DNA of 64,000 bases from Alteribacter lacisalsi (GTDB lineage Bacteria > Bacillota > Bacilli > Bacillales > Salisediminibacteriaceae): contig NZ_PDOF01000002.1 in NCBI RefSeq assembly GCF_003226345.1, positions 434,001 through 498,000 on the forward strand, in the 5' to 3' direction. Position numbers and translations under genes: made by a program. Below are positions 56,778 through 64,000 of the stretch, one piece after another. Each line of letters starts with the position of its first letter. The first letter of the stretch is position 1. Below the pieces are notes generated by a model that was not told the DNA's origin, did not search any database, and saw nothing but the letters and a program-made list of their open reading frames with translations.

Positions 56778-58038
56778 GGCCCGTTTCATCCTTTGCTAAT
56801 CGGATCCCGCTGAACTGCCACCGTTTGTCCGGGTGAAAAAAATTACGGTACGTCACGCGCACGTGGTTATCCGGTGTGGCACAAGAACCACCGCGAAGAA
56901 CCATCTGGTTGCTCATAAACTTGGCATTGTACTCACCGAGGGCCCCGTCCGGCCTGGCGCTCTCCGGATACGGCGTGTAGGGGCTCCTTGTCCAATCCCA
57001 CACGGAACCGTAAGGAGACTGGTCCTCATCAAACGCAGGGTGAAAATCCATCGATTCCAGAAACTGGCCTGATACCGGACGGTTTTTAAACGCGGTTTCC
57101 CATTCGTGTTCACTCGGCAGCCGACAGCCCTCCCACCGGGCGTATGCATCGGCTTCGTAAAAGCTGATATGGGTGACCGGCTCATTCGGTTCAACCTTTT
57201 TATAGCCGTGCATCGTAAAGTAAAACCATTCACCGTTCACATGTTCCCAGTAGAGCGGCGCCTGCCAGCCTTTCTGATTCACTATAGCCCAGCCCTCGGA
57301 AAGCCAATACTTCGGATCGGAATAACCGCCTTCCTCGATAAAGGAGATGTACTCACCATTGGTAACAGGCCGTGAGGCGATGGAAAACGGGTACAGGTAC
57401 ACTTTATGCTCCGGACGTTCGTTATCAAAAGAGAAATGCTCCTCATTCGTCCCCACTTCCGCCACGCCTCCCTCAAAACGGAGCCACTTCATTGGAGGAG
57501 CCGACGTTTCCACCGGCGAAAGCGGCTTCGGGTGAAATACCGGATGAAGCGGATTGATTGAGAAATTGTACTTCACATCGGTGATAAGAAGCTCCTGATG
57601 CTGCTGTTCGTGCTGAAGGCCGATTTCAAGCAGGGATAGGATCTCGTCTGTGAGGTTTTCGGGGTCGGATAAAAATGAAGTCATTTCTTTGTCCACGGCT
57701 TTACGGTAATCGATAATTTCATTCACTGTCGGCCGTGAGAGCAGGCCGCGCTGATGGCGGGGAAAAGGCTTGCCGAGAGTTTCGTAATAGGAGTTGAACA
57801 GCTTTCTCGTTGCCTCGAACCGGTACTCATAGCCGTCGACGAATGTATTTAAGATAAAGTCCTCAAAAAACCATGTGGTGTGCGCCATATGCCACTTTGG
57901 CGGACTTACATCAGACATGCTCTGGACTACGTAATCTTCCGTCTCAAGAGGTTCTGTGATGCGCATCGTCAGATTCCGTACATACGTAAACTCTTTTACC
58001 AGCGTTTCGCATTGCGTTGTCCCTGTCGTCTGAATCAC
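56761..58038 (-). CDS. egtB: Ergothioneine synthase EgtB (sulfoxide synthase)
   Basis: A 425-residue fusion of an N-terminal DinB-like domain and a C-terminal formylglycine-generating-type domain. The iron ligands are seen as HEQQHQE (H143, H147; HX3HXE), with a further His in WHMAHTTWFFE. The C-terminal domain has RPVTNGEY, HISFYEADAYARWEG, SVWDWTRSPYTPYP and LRGGSCATP. It joins hercynine to a cysteine thiol with O2. The start is GTG 58038 after AAGGAGG. No egtA, egtC or egtE is nearby, so remaining steps rely on genes elsewhere or a cysteine-using variant. Confidence 0.92.
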   Translation of the reverse strand: MIQTTGTTQCETLVKEFTYVRNLTMRITEPLETEDYVVQSMSDVSPPKWHMAHTTWFFEDFILNTFVDGYEYRFEATRKLFNSYYETLGKPFPRHQRGLLSRPTVNEIIDYRKAVDKEMTSFLSDPENLTDEILSLLEIGLQHEQQHQELLITDVKYNFSINPLHPVFHPKPLSPVETSAPPMKWLRFEGGVAEVGTNEEHFSFDNERPEHKVYLYPFSIASRPVTNGEYISFIEEGGYSDPKYWLSEGWAIVNQKGWQAPLYWEHVNGEWFYFTMHGYKKVEPNEPVTHISFYEADAYARWEGCRLPSEHEWETAFKNRPVSGQFLESMDFHPAFDEDQSPYGSVWDWTRSPYTPYPESARPDGALGEYNAKFMSNQMVLRGGSCATPDNHVRVTYRNFFHPDKRWQFSGIRLAKDETGHDENR

Positions 58039-58275
58039 AACCGCCTCCTTCTTTAACTATTTAAAAATACCCTCTGCCGTGCTTAGATAAACTAATTCTG
58101 GAAAAACAGGGAAATGTCCTTTTCTTACAATAGGTTGTTATCGTTTTTTAACAATTCAGCCCATAAGGTGGTACACTGGTCCATATAATCAGAAAGGTGT
58201 GATGGCTTATGACAAAACGAATACATAACGCAGCCGATAAACAGATCATCAACCAATGGAGAGGACGCGATCACA

Positions 58276-58839
58276 CTGACAATAAGATTTGGAGACATCA
58301 CTGCTGAAACGGAGCGGCTCATCCTGCGCCAGCTCAGAAATGATGATTACGAAGCATGGTTAGAGGGTTTTACCGGAAGGAGCGACTCACAGTACCGTCA
58401 CGACACCGGGAGAATGGACATGACGGAATGCACGGAAGACTGGTTCGAAAAGCTTGTGGAAAAACATAGACAACTGGCCGCAGACGATACGGCCTACATC
58501 TTCTTCGTTTTTCACAAGGACGGCCGCCACCTTGGCCATGTGGACTTTTCCACACTCGAGAGGGAGGAGTTCCAGTGGGCACGCATCGGTTATGCGTTTC
58601 ACAATCAGCACTGGGGCAACGGTTACGCGGCCGAAGCAGTGACCCGGGCGCTCGAAACCGGGTTCAGGGAGCTCGGCTACCACCGGATCGAGGCCCATAT
58701 CAATCTCGACAACCCCCGATCCATGAAACTGGCCGAAAGGGCCGGCATGACGTTTGAGTGCACAAGAAAAGGGTTTATATACGAATTCGGAGAGTGGACG
58801 GATAACCACGTGTACTGTAAAAACGCAGAAGGAGAGTAA
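58276..58839 (+). CDS. GNAT acetyltransferase (RimJ/RimL type) with a probable CTG start
   Basis: A 187-residue GNAT enzyme: ETERLILRQLRNDDYEAW at the N-terminus, GYAFHNQHWGNGYAAEAVTRAL with the acetyl-CoA loop, and NLDNPRSMKLAERAGM. The first in-frame ATG (58414) would delete the first strand and helices, so the real start must be earlier. CTG 58276, giving TIRFGDITAETERL, has GGAGAGGA 10 nt upstream and is the best candidate. Upstream of it no ATG, GTG or TTG is in frame before a stop. The acceptor substrate is unknown. Confidence 0.75.
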   Translation: MTIRFGDITAETERLILRQLRNDDYEAWLEGFTGRSDSQYRHDTGRMDMTECTEDWFEKLVEKHRQLAADDTAYIFFVFHKDGRHLGHVDFSTLEREEFQWARIGYAFHNQHWGNGYAAEAVTRALETGFRELGYHRIEAHINLDNPRSMKLAERAGMTFECTRKGFIYEFGEWTDNHVYCKNAEGE

Positions 58840-58881
58840 CGTGGGGGAGGAAATCACTAACATAACATGACATCACTAAAG

Positions 58882-58912
58882 AAAGCCGCCCTCACTTAAG
58901 AGGAGCGGCTTT
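58882..58912. terminator. Bidirectional terminator overlapping the nhaC stop
   Basis: AAAGCCGC pairs with GCGGCTTT, with an inner CTC/GAG pair. The NhaC stop codon on the minus strand lies in the loop region. Confidence 0.8.
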
Positions 58913-60230
58913 CTGCTGTCTCAAATCGGAGAGACTGTTTCGACTTTACCCAGCTGTACGCAATTGTGACAATCGGAGCCAGCCACAGAAACACAGTGAA
59001 CGGCAGGTAAACGATCACCGGCACGCCGACGATGGTACTGCACAGAATCGCCAGCAGGCTCCACGGCACGAGCCCGGCAAATACCACGGTAGAATCGGCC
59101 AGCGTCCGGGACAGCTCCCTGCGGTGAAAGTGCGTCCGCCAGTGAGGCAGAAGCGACCGTCCGGCAAGGAGAATCGGAAACGACTGATTCGGGGAAATCA
59201 GACTTACCCCGGCAGCCACACCAACCGTCTGTGCCGTGTTTTTCGTGAGGTTTGACGTATCGTGGAACACCCGCTCAATAAACGGCTGCAGCATCCCCGT
59301 CTCTTCAATGATCTGGCAGTAGGCCCCGACAATCAGAATAAACAGCACAAACGGCAGCATCCCGATGAGGCCGTTCAGACCACCGGCACCGGTCACGGCG
59401 CCTTCTGCCCACGCCTGCAAGCTTGTACCCCGGTAAAGAAGAATCGCGCCTCCTGCTAAAATACCCGCTGAAAAACACGTTTTCATCTCTTTTCCCATAA
59501 AGATCAGCACAAGCAGGAGTACCGGTGGAACCAGGGAGAGGGAAAGGCTGTTCCAGTCGAGTGCCCCGGCAGCTGACGCCGTATTGGATCCGCCCGCGGC
59601 TACCAGCGAGTCAGCGAGGAAAAAGATCAGAGCAGTGAGCGTCACAGTGATAATCATCGTCGGCGTAATCGAGCGAAGGTGCTCCTGTACCTTCAGCTCT
59701 ACGCTGAACGCCAGCAGCTGAAACGAGCTTGACAGAGGTGACGACCGGTCGCCGACAAAGGAGCCGGACACGAGGGCACCTGCCACAAGCGGTGCCGGCA
59801 GTCCGAGCGTGAGCCCGGCACTCATGAGCGGAATCCCCACGATGCTGAGACTCCCCACAGAGGAACCGACCGTAAAGGACATGAGGGCTGTCACAAGAAA
59901 GGCGACTGTGAGAAAATAGTCAGGTGAAATGAACGTCAGAAACAGAGCGTTCAAATCGTCGATTGTGCCTGCCATATACCACGTAGGAAGGATCAGTCCG
60001 ATAAACGCAAGCAGCCAAGCCACGTTTTTGTTCCGGCTGACACCGGTCAGGGAGGCCTGTCCGATGGTATGCCAGCTGATCTCTTTTTTCCGGCAGAGAA
60101 CAACAAGCGCAGCCACGCCGGGCACCATCGCAAGTGCAAGCGGAAAAGATATGGCGATTGCCCCCATCAGAAAGACCAGGGTAACGGCAAAGATAAAAAT
60201 AATGTCTATAATCGTAAAGCTTTTTTTCAT
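58896..60230 (-). CDS. NhaC-family Na+/H+ antiporter
   Basis: A 444-residue carrier with about eleven membrane helices. NhaC hallmarks include TVGSSVGSLSIVGIPLMSAG, the conserved SGSFVGDRSSPLSSS segment and LISPNQSFPILLAGR. It exchanges internal Na+ (or an organic anion, in some members) for external H+, which suits a salt- or alkali-exposed cell. ATG 60230 is preferred, with GGAG 10 nt upstream; the longer open frame to 60380 reads polar sequence unlike the family. It is divergent from the GNAT-SnoaL fusion. Confidence 0.9.
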   Translation of the reverse strand: MKKSFTIIDIIFIFAVTLVFLMGAIAISFPLALAMVPGVAALVVLCRKKEISWHTIGQASLTGVSRNKNVAWLLAFIGLILPTWYMAGTIDDLNALFLTFISPDYFLTVAFLVTALMSFTVGSSVGSLSIVGIPLMSAGLTLGLPAPLVAGALVSGSFVGDRSSPLSSSFQLLAFSVELKVQEHLRSITPTMIITVTLTALIFFLADSLVAAGGSNTASAAGALDWNSLSLSLVPPVLLLVLIFMGKEMKTCFSAGILAGGAILLYRGTSLQAWAEGAVTGAGGLNGLIGMLPFVLFILIVGAYCQIIEETGMLQPFIERVFHDTSNLTKNTAQTVGVAAGVSLISPNQSFPILLAGRSLLPHWRTHFHRRELSRTLADSTVVFAGLVPWSLLAILCSTIVGVPVIVYLPFTVFLWLAPIVTIAYSWVKSKQSLRFETAESRSS

Positions 60231-60339
60231 TTTTTCATCACTCCACAGCCAATCGTAACACAGAAGCGACGACCAATGAGCGTCGAAAAAAGAGGAAAAC
60301 AGGCTCCTTGTGTGGAAACACTGTTCAGGAGGAAAAACC

Positions 60340-61245
60340 ATGACTATACTCACGCCATTTGAGACACCACGCCTTCTCATCCGTGAACTTAGAGATGAGG
60401 ATCTGCATGAGATACACGAGCTGAAATCAGATTCCGGCGTCGTCCGTTACCTGACCTGGGGACCGAACGAGCATAAGGGGCAGACCCGCTCAAACCTCCG
60501 GGCCCAGATTGCACTGCAGAAAATTGTGAACCGGACCGTTTTTGTACTGGCCGTTGAAGAGCGGGAAACCGGACGGGTCATTGGAAACGCAACGATCGTT
60601 TTTCAGAACGGGGCAAAGAAGGTAGCCGATATCGGCTATTTTATAGGGTCGCCATCCTGGGGACGGGGCTACGGGACGGAACTGACCGGTGCCATAAAAG
60701 AAATTGCCTTTACCCGCCTTGGGGCGATGCGCCTGGAAGCCACCTGCGATACGAGGAACCAGGCATCGGTCCGCTGCCTGAAACGGGCAGGATTTACACT
60801 CGAAGGATGCAAACGAAAAAACCAGCAGGTTCATGGGGAGTGGCGCGACCACTATATCTTCGGCCTGCTACGGGAGGAGGATCAACCGGTGCCGATTGAT
60901 CACTCGCTCGAGCTCGAACAGCTTGAGAAAAAACTGCAGAGCCCCGAAGTCCGGACTGATGTGGCGGAGATTGACCGACTGCTGCACGATGGCTTTTTTG
61001 AGTTCGGAAGCTCAGGAGTTCCTTTCACGAAAGCCGACTGCCTGGATCCGGGCGGAATAGGTGTCCGGGAGTTTCATATGCGGAACTTTGAGTACCGTCC
61101 TCTCTCAGCCGACACGGCCCTCGTCACCTACAAGGTATACGACGCCACCCTTGGACACAGCACCCTCCGATCGTCGGTGTGGAAAAAAGTCGAAGGACGC
61201 TGGCAGATGTATTTTCATCAGGGAACGATCATGAAAGAGCACTAA
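60340..61245 (+). CDS. GNAT acetyltransferase fused to an NTF2-like (SnoaL/DUF4440) domain
   Basis: A 301-residue two-domain protein. Residues 1 to about 178 form a RimJ-type acetyltransferase (ETPRLLIRELRDEDL, IGYFIGSPSWGRGYGTELTGAI, NQASVRCLKRAGF). From about residue 190 a DUF4440/SnoaL-like domain follows (LEKKLQSPEVRTDVAEIDRL, LLHDGFFEFGSSG, RSSVWKKVEGRWQMYFHQGT). The second domain is a cone-shaped fold that often binds small ligands. AGGAGG precedes ATG 60340. Combining both in one chain suggests a dedicated substrate, not known. A terminator follows directly. Confidence 0.87.
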   Translation: MTILTPFETPRLLIRELRDEDLHEIHELKSDSGVVRYLTWGPNEHKGQTRSNLRAQIALQKIVNRTVFVLAVEERETGRVIGNATIVFQNGAKKVADIGYFIGSPSWGRGYGTELTGAIKEIAFTRLGAMRLEATCDTRNQASVRCLKRAGFTLEGCKRKNQQVHGEWRDHYIFGLLREEDQPVPIDHSLELEQLEKKLQSPEVRTDVAEIDRLLHDGFFEFGSSGVPFTKADCLDPGGIGVREFHMRNFEYRPLSADTALVTYKVYDATLGHSTLRSSVWKKVEGRWQMYFHQGTIMKEH

Positions 61246-61252
61246 TACGAGG

Positions 61253-61280
61253 AAGGACCGGCTTTTGGCCGGTCCTTTTG
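61253..61280 (+). terminator. Terminator after the GNAT-SnoaL gene
   Basis: AAGGACCGGC pairs with GCCGGTCCTT around TTTTG, followed by TT. Confidence 0.85.
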
Positions 61281-61304
61281 GGTTGTAAAAATATCTGCTT
61301 AAAA

Positions 61305-61415
61305 AAATAAGCGCAGCTGCACTCCTGCAGTGAGACTCATGCGGCACTGAAGGCCAGGCTTGCCGGCATCGCCACGGAAAGCGAACGGACTTTGTGCAGC
61401 GGAGTAAATACAAAT
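61305..61415. repeat. Diverged copy of the GC-rich repeat
   Basis: CACTCCTGCAGTGAGAC, CATCGCCACGGAAAGCG and TGTGCAGCGGAGTAAA match the core order of the 5350-5452 element with many changes. Confidence 0.5.
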
Positions 61416-61444
61416 AAAACGCCATGTCTAACTGCCTATTAGAA

Positions 61445-62719
61445 TTACCACAGCCACAGCGCCCCGAATACCCCGAACATGAGCGTCGACACAAGCGCGA
61501 TCACCACGCCCACTAGAGTCTCATAGGGCAGGAGGCGGAACCGTTCCTTCATACCCATTCGCACACTCGCCCGGGTAATGTGGAAGTATGTCCCGTGCGG
61601 TAAATGGTCCAGTACCGTTGCACCGGCATTCACCATCGCCGCACCGGCAAGGGCGTGAATGCCGAGCTCAAACATCGTCGGTGCGAACACGCTTCCGGCA
61701 ACCGCCGTTCCTGCAGCTGTCGATCCTGTCGCCCCGCTCATCGTAATTCCGGCGAGCGGCGCTATGGAGTACGCCGGCAGCCCAAGAGCTTCAATCCCCG
61801 CAAGGATGTGACCGATCAAAGCCGAGTGGGCGATCACACCTGCAAGGGTGCCCGTCCCGATCAGCAGGATCGCCACATCAGCCATTTTACCGAGCCCGGA
61901 ACGTATGTACATATTTAAATGAGAAGCCTTGCCCATCGCGATTGCCCCTGCAATGCCGCCGATCGGCAGGGCGTAAAGAGGATCTACATAAATACCTGCC
62001 AGAGGCTGAAGCATCAGAAGAAAAATCGCCACCGCCGGACCTGTAAGCGCCCCGGCAAGGGAAGGAACCGGTCCGTCGACATCGGCGCTCACATCCTCAT
62101 TTTCCACACCGCTCCCGGTATGACGAAGCCGCCGGGCAAGGAGGTAAGTAAAACCAAGTGCCGTAAAGGCAGGCAGCACCCCGGCAAACATCACCGTAGT
62201 AAGCGGCACCTGAAACGATTCCGCCGCTGCCAGTGTGTTCGGGTTTGGGGAGATCACGTTTCCTGCTTTTCCCCCTCCGGAAATGGCCAGGAGCACGGCG
62301 AACTTGGACATGTGGATTTTACGGGCAATTGCAAGGGCAATCGGGGCAATGGTAAGAACGGCTACACCGATAAACACACCCACACCTGTAAGCACCATCG
62401 TGGCACCGGCAATGGCGAGGAGCGCCTTCGTTTCGCCTAAACCCTCCAGGATCGAATTGGCAATCTTTTTTGCGGCACCTGACTCAATGAGCACCCCGGC
62501 CAGTACCCCGGCAGCCAGCACCCGGAGCACGACACCGGTCATGCCTTCCGCGCCGCCAATCATAATCTGCGTTGTATCCACAAGCCCCGCACCGCCAACG
62601 ATGCCTCCCGTCAGCGCACCGGCCATCATGGCATAGGCAGGGGCCACACGCAGTAAAATAAGGCCGATTGTAAGTATGAGAGCAAGAATCGTACCAAAAG
62701 CCGTCAGCTCCAAGTCCAT
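61445..62719 (-). CDS. GntP-family permease (gluconate or related acid)
   Basis: A 424-residue carrier with about twelve membrane helices. GntP landmarks are GVLAGVLIESGAAKKIA, AISGGGKAGNVISPNPNTLAA and MVNAGATVLDHLPHGTYFH. It would import gluconate or another sugar acid or short organic acid with H+. AGGAG lies 9 nt before ATG 62719. No sugar-acid kinase is adjacent, so the substrate is open. Confidence 0.88.
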   Translation of the reverse strand: MDLELTAFGTILALILTIGLILLRVAPAYAMMAGALTGGIVGGAGLVDTTQIMIGGAEGMTGVVLRVLAAGVLAGVLIESGAAKKIANSILEGLGETKALLAIAGATMVLTGVGVFIGVAVLTIAPIALAIARKIHMSKFAVLLAISGGGKAGNVISPNPNTLAAAESFQVPLTTVMFAGVLPAFTALGFTYLLARRLRHTGSGVENEDVSADVDGPVPSLAGALTGPAVAIFLLMLQPLAGIYVDPLYALPIGGIAGAIAMGKASHLNMYIRSGLGKMADVAILLIGTGTLAGVIAHSALIGHILAGIEALGLPAYSIAPLAGITMSGATGSTAAGTAVAGSVFAPTMFELGIHALAGAAMVNAGATVLDHLPHGTYFHITRASVRMGMKERFRLLPYETLVGVVIALVSTLMFGVFGALWLW

Positions 62720-62877
62720 CCGCTAAACTCCTAACATCGCATTTTTTCCTATCATACCGTGTTCATTCCCCAAATGTAGCAAATATAAAAAAACAGGCCT
62801 TTCGTTGTGCGAAGCGTCCATGCATGATCGGCCGGCGCGCAGTCATACTAAGGAGAAGATCAAAGGAGGCGGGGCAG

Positions 62878-64000
62878 GTGAAAAAAGGGAAAATAGCTGG
62901 TCTGCTCATTGTTGTAATTCTGCTGACTGTCTCGTCCGTTTCTGTATACGGCTACACAAAGCCCCAGCCTGAAGGCGTGGATTATGCCGGTGCCGAGCAC
63001 CGGTCGGACGCTGTGGAATTTCTGTATGACCTCACGTATGAAAAAAACGGCCGCGCAGTCGTTGAACAGAACGTATATGACCGCATGCTCTCCGTCATTG
63101 AGGAAGCCGGGGAGTTCGTGGTGGTGGATATGTTTTTATATAACAACTTCCAGGAGCCGGAGCAGGACTATCCGGACATGGCCGGCCCGTTCACCGAAGC
63201 ACTCGTCAAAGCAAAAGAAACGAACCCTGATCTCACGGTGTATGTCATGACAGATGAGATCAACCGCTCGTACGGGGCACACAAATCCCCCCATATTGAA
63301 AAATTAAGAGAGCACGGCATTGAAGCCCATTACTTTGACAACAGCGAGCTGCGCGATCCGGCCCCGGCATACTCCGGTGTCTGGCGCACCTTTCTGCAGT
63401 GGTGGGGCAAAGGCGGGGAAGGATGGATCCCCAATGCCCAGAGCTCCTCGCTCCCGGACGTCCCGCTTCGATCGTATCTTGAAGCGCTCAACTTAAAAGG
63501 CAATCACCGCAAGCTCGTGTTCTCGGAAAAAGAAGCGATCGTCACATCGCTGAATGCCCAGGGACGCGGCGCCTACAACTCGAACTTCGCCTTCTCGGTT
63601 CAAGGCGCGGCAATTGGTGATCTTCTTTTTACAGAACGAGTAACAGCGGATATGTCCGGCGTCGACTTTCCAATTAAAAATCCCATACCCGCTGCTTCAA
63701 ATCAAAATGGAGCATACAGCGTGCAGGTTCTGACGGAAAAAGCGATCAAAACCACGATCCTCGAAGAGATCGAGCAGGCAGAAAAAATTGATGTGGCTGC
63801 CTTTTATCTTTCGGATCGGGATCTCGTGAAAGGCCTGATTCGTGCGGCGGAAAGAGGCATACCGGTTCGCATCATTCTGGATCCCAACATTCATGCTTTC
63901 GGCCGTGAGAAGCCCGGCATTCCAAACCAGGTCGTGGCGCATGAGCTCAGGGAAAAAGCCCCGGACAGCCTCGAGATCCGCTGGTACAACACGGCAAAAA
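62878..64000 (+). CDS. Phospholipase D-like membrane/secreted protein (3' end outside window)
   Basis: An open frame of 374 codons starting at GTG 62878 (AAAGGAGG 8 nt upstream) and running off the window. It has an N-terminal hydrophobic helix (GLLIVVILLTVSSVSVYGY), then a PLD-type fold: FVVVDMFLYNNF, TVYVMTDEINRSYGAH and a first active-site motif HRKLVFSE. In HKD enzymes this is HxKxxxxD, so the Asp is replaced by Glu. A second repeat starts at IDVAAFYLSDRDLVKGLIRAAERGI, but its HKD motif would lie beyond the end. It resembles cardiolipin synthase-like proteins; phosphodiesterase activity outside the membrane is inferred. Confidence 0.82.
   Translation, partial: MKKGKIAGLLIVVILLTVSSVSVYGYTKPQPEGVDYAGAEHRSDAVEFLYDLTYEKNGRAVVEQNVYDRMLSVIEEAGEFVVVDMFLYNNFQEPEQDYPDMAGPFTEALVKAKETNPDLTVYVMTDEINRSYGAHKSPHIEKLREHGIEAHYFDNSELRDPAPAYSGVWRTFLQWWGKGGEGWIPNAQSSSLPDVPLRSYLEALNLKGNHRKLVFSEKEAIVTSLNAQGRGAYNSNFAFSVQGAAIGDLLFTERVTADMSGVDFPIKNPIPAASNQNGAYSVQVLTEKAIKTTILEEIEQAEKIDVAAFYLSDRDLVKGLIRAAERGIPVRIILDPNIHAFGREKPGIPNQVVAHELREKAPDSLEIRWYNTAK

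Overview
The window looks like a chromosomal segment of a moderately GC-rich, probably salt- and alkali-adapted member of the Bacillaceae and relatives. The reasons are typical Bacillota ribosome binding sites (AAAGGAGG), sigma-A promoters with intrinsic terminators, two SAM-I (S-box) riboswitches, a Zur box of the Bacillus type, a GabR/GabT/GabD locus, a sigma-54 bacterial-enhancer regulator, acidic extracellular proteins and an NhaC-type Na+/H+ antiporter. The species cannot be named from sequence alone. No rRNA, tRNA, CRISPR array, prophage or intact transposase was seen.

Layout: 0-10 kb holds an aldehyde dehydrogenase, a surface protein with an Excalibur domain, and a complete LacI-regulated alpha-glucoside uptake and hydrolysis operon (binding protein, two permeases, DUF624 protein, GH13 glucosidase; the ATPase must come from elsewhere). 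10-16 kb holds an Nmad3-domain protein, then an S-box-controlled run of a 2-oxoacid/glycerol dehydrogenase-like enzyme, MetQ-MetN-MetI and an FMN 2-hydroxyacid oxidase, which together suggest use of methionine or its keto/hydroxy analogues. 16-23 kb holds small regulatory modules (ArsR with an SRPBCC-PDZ fusion, HxlR with a flavin reductase) and small membrane proteins. 22-27 kb is the GABA module gabR/gabT/gabD. 26.7-30.3 kb is a visibly AT-richer, decayed patch with two pseudogenes, a MITE-like repeat present twice, and a Zur-controlled ZinT lipoprotein. 30-36 kb is a sigma-54-driven operon of a YjiH-type permease, a class III aminotransferase and a ureohydrolase with its PAS-AAA-Fis activator.

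36-41 kb contains two small membrane proteins, a UbiB-type kinase and the most unusual locus: a Smr-less MutS2 paralogue behind a long structured leader that holds its own ribosome binding site, a seven-codon leader peptide and an intrinsic terminator. This reads like translation-sensing attenuation of a ribosome-rescue-type ATPase. 41-47 kb has a second S-box controlling a flavin monooxygenase, then an operon of an alpha/beta hydrolase, a membrane-anchored MurF-like ligase and a D-Ala-D-Ala ligase with a glycine-rich insertion. 47-55 kb has a MerR regulator, a methyltransferase, an NRAMP-like carrier, an acetamidase, a fatty-acyl-CoA ligase and a self-regulated XRE/membrane-protein pair. 55-64 kb has ergothioneine genes egtB-egtD, two acetyltransferases (one fused to an NTF2-like domain), NhaC, a GntP-family permease and the start of a phospholipase D-like protein cut by the window end.

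Intergenic DNA carries several repeat families: a GC-rich palindromic family at many places, two arrays with an exact 20-bp period but different cores, and one array of 51-bp palindromic units.
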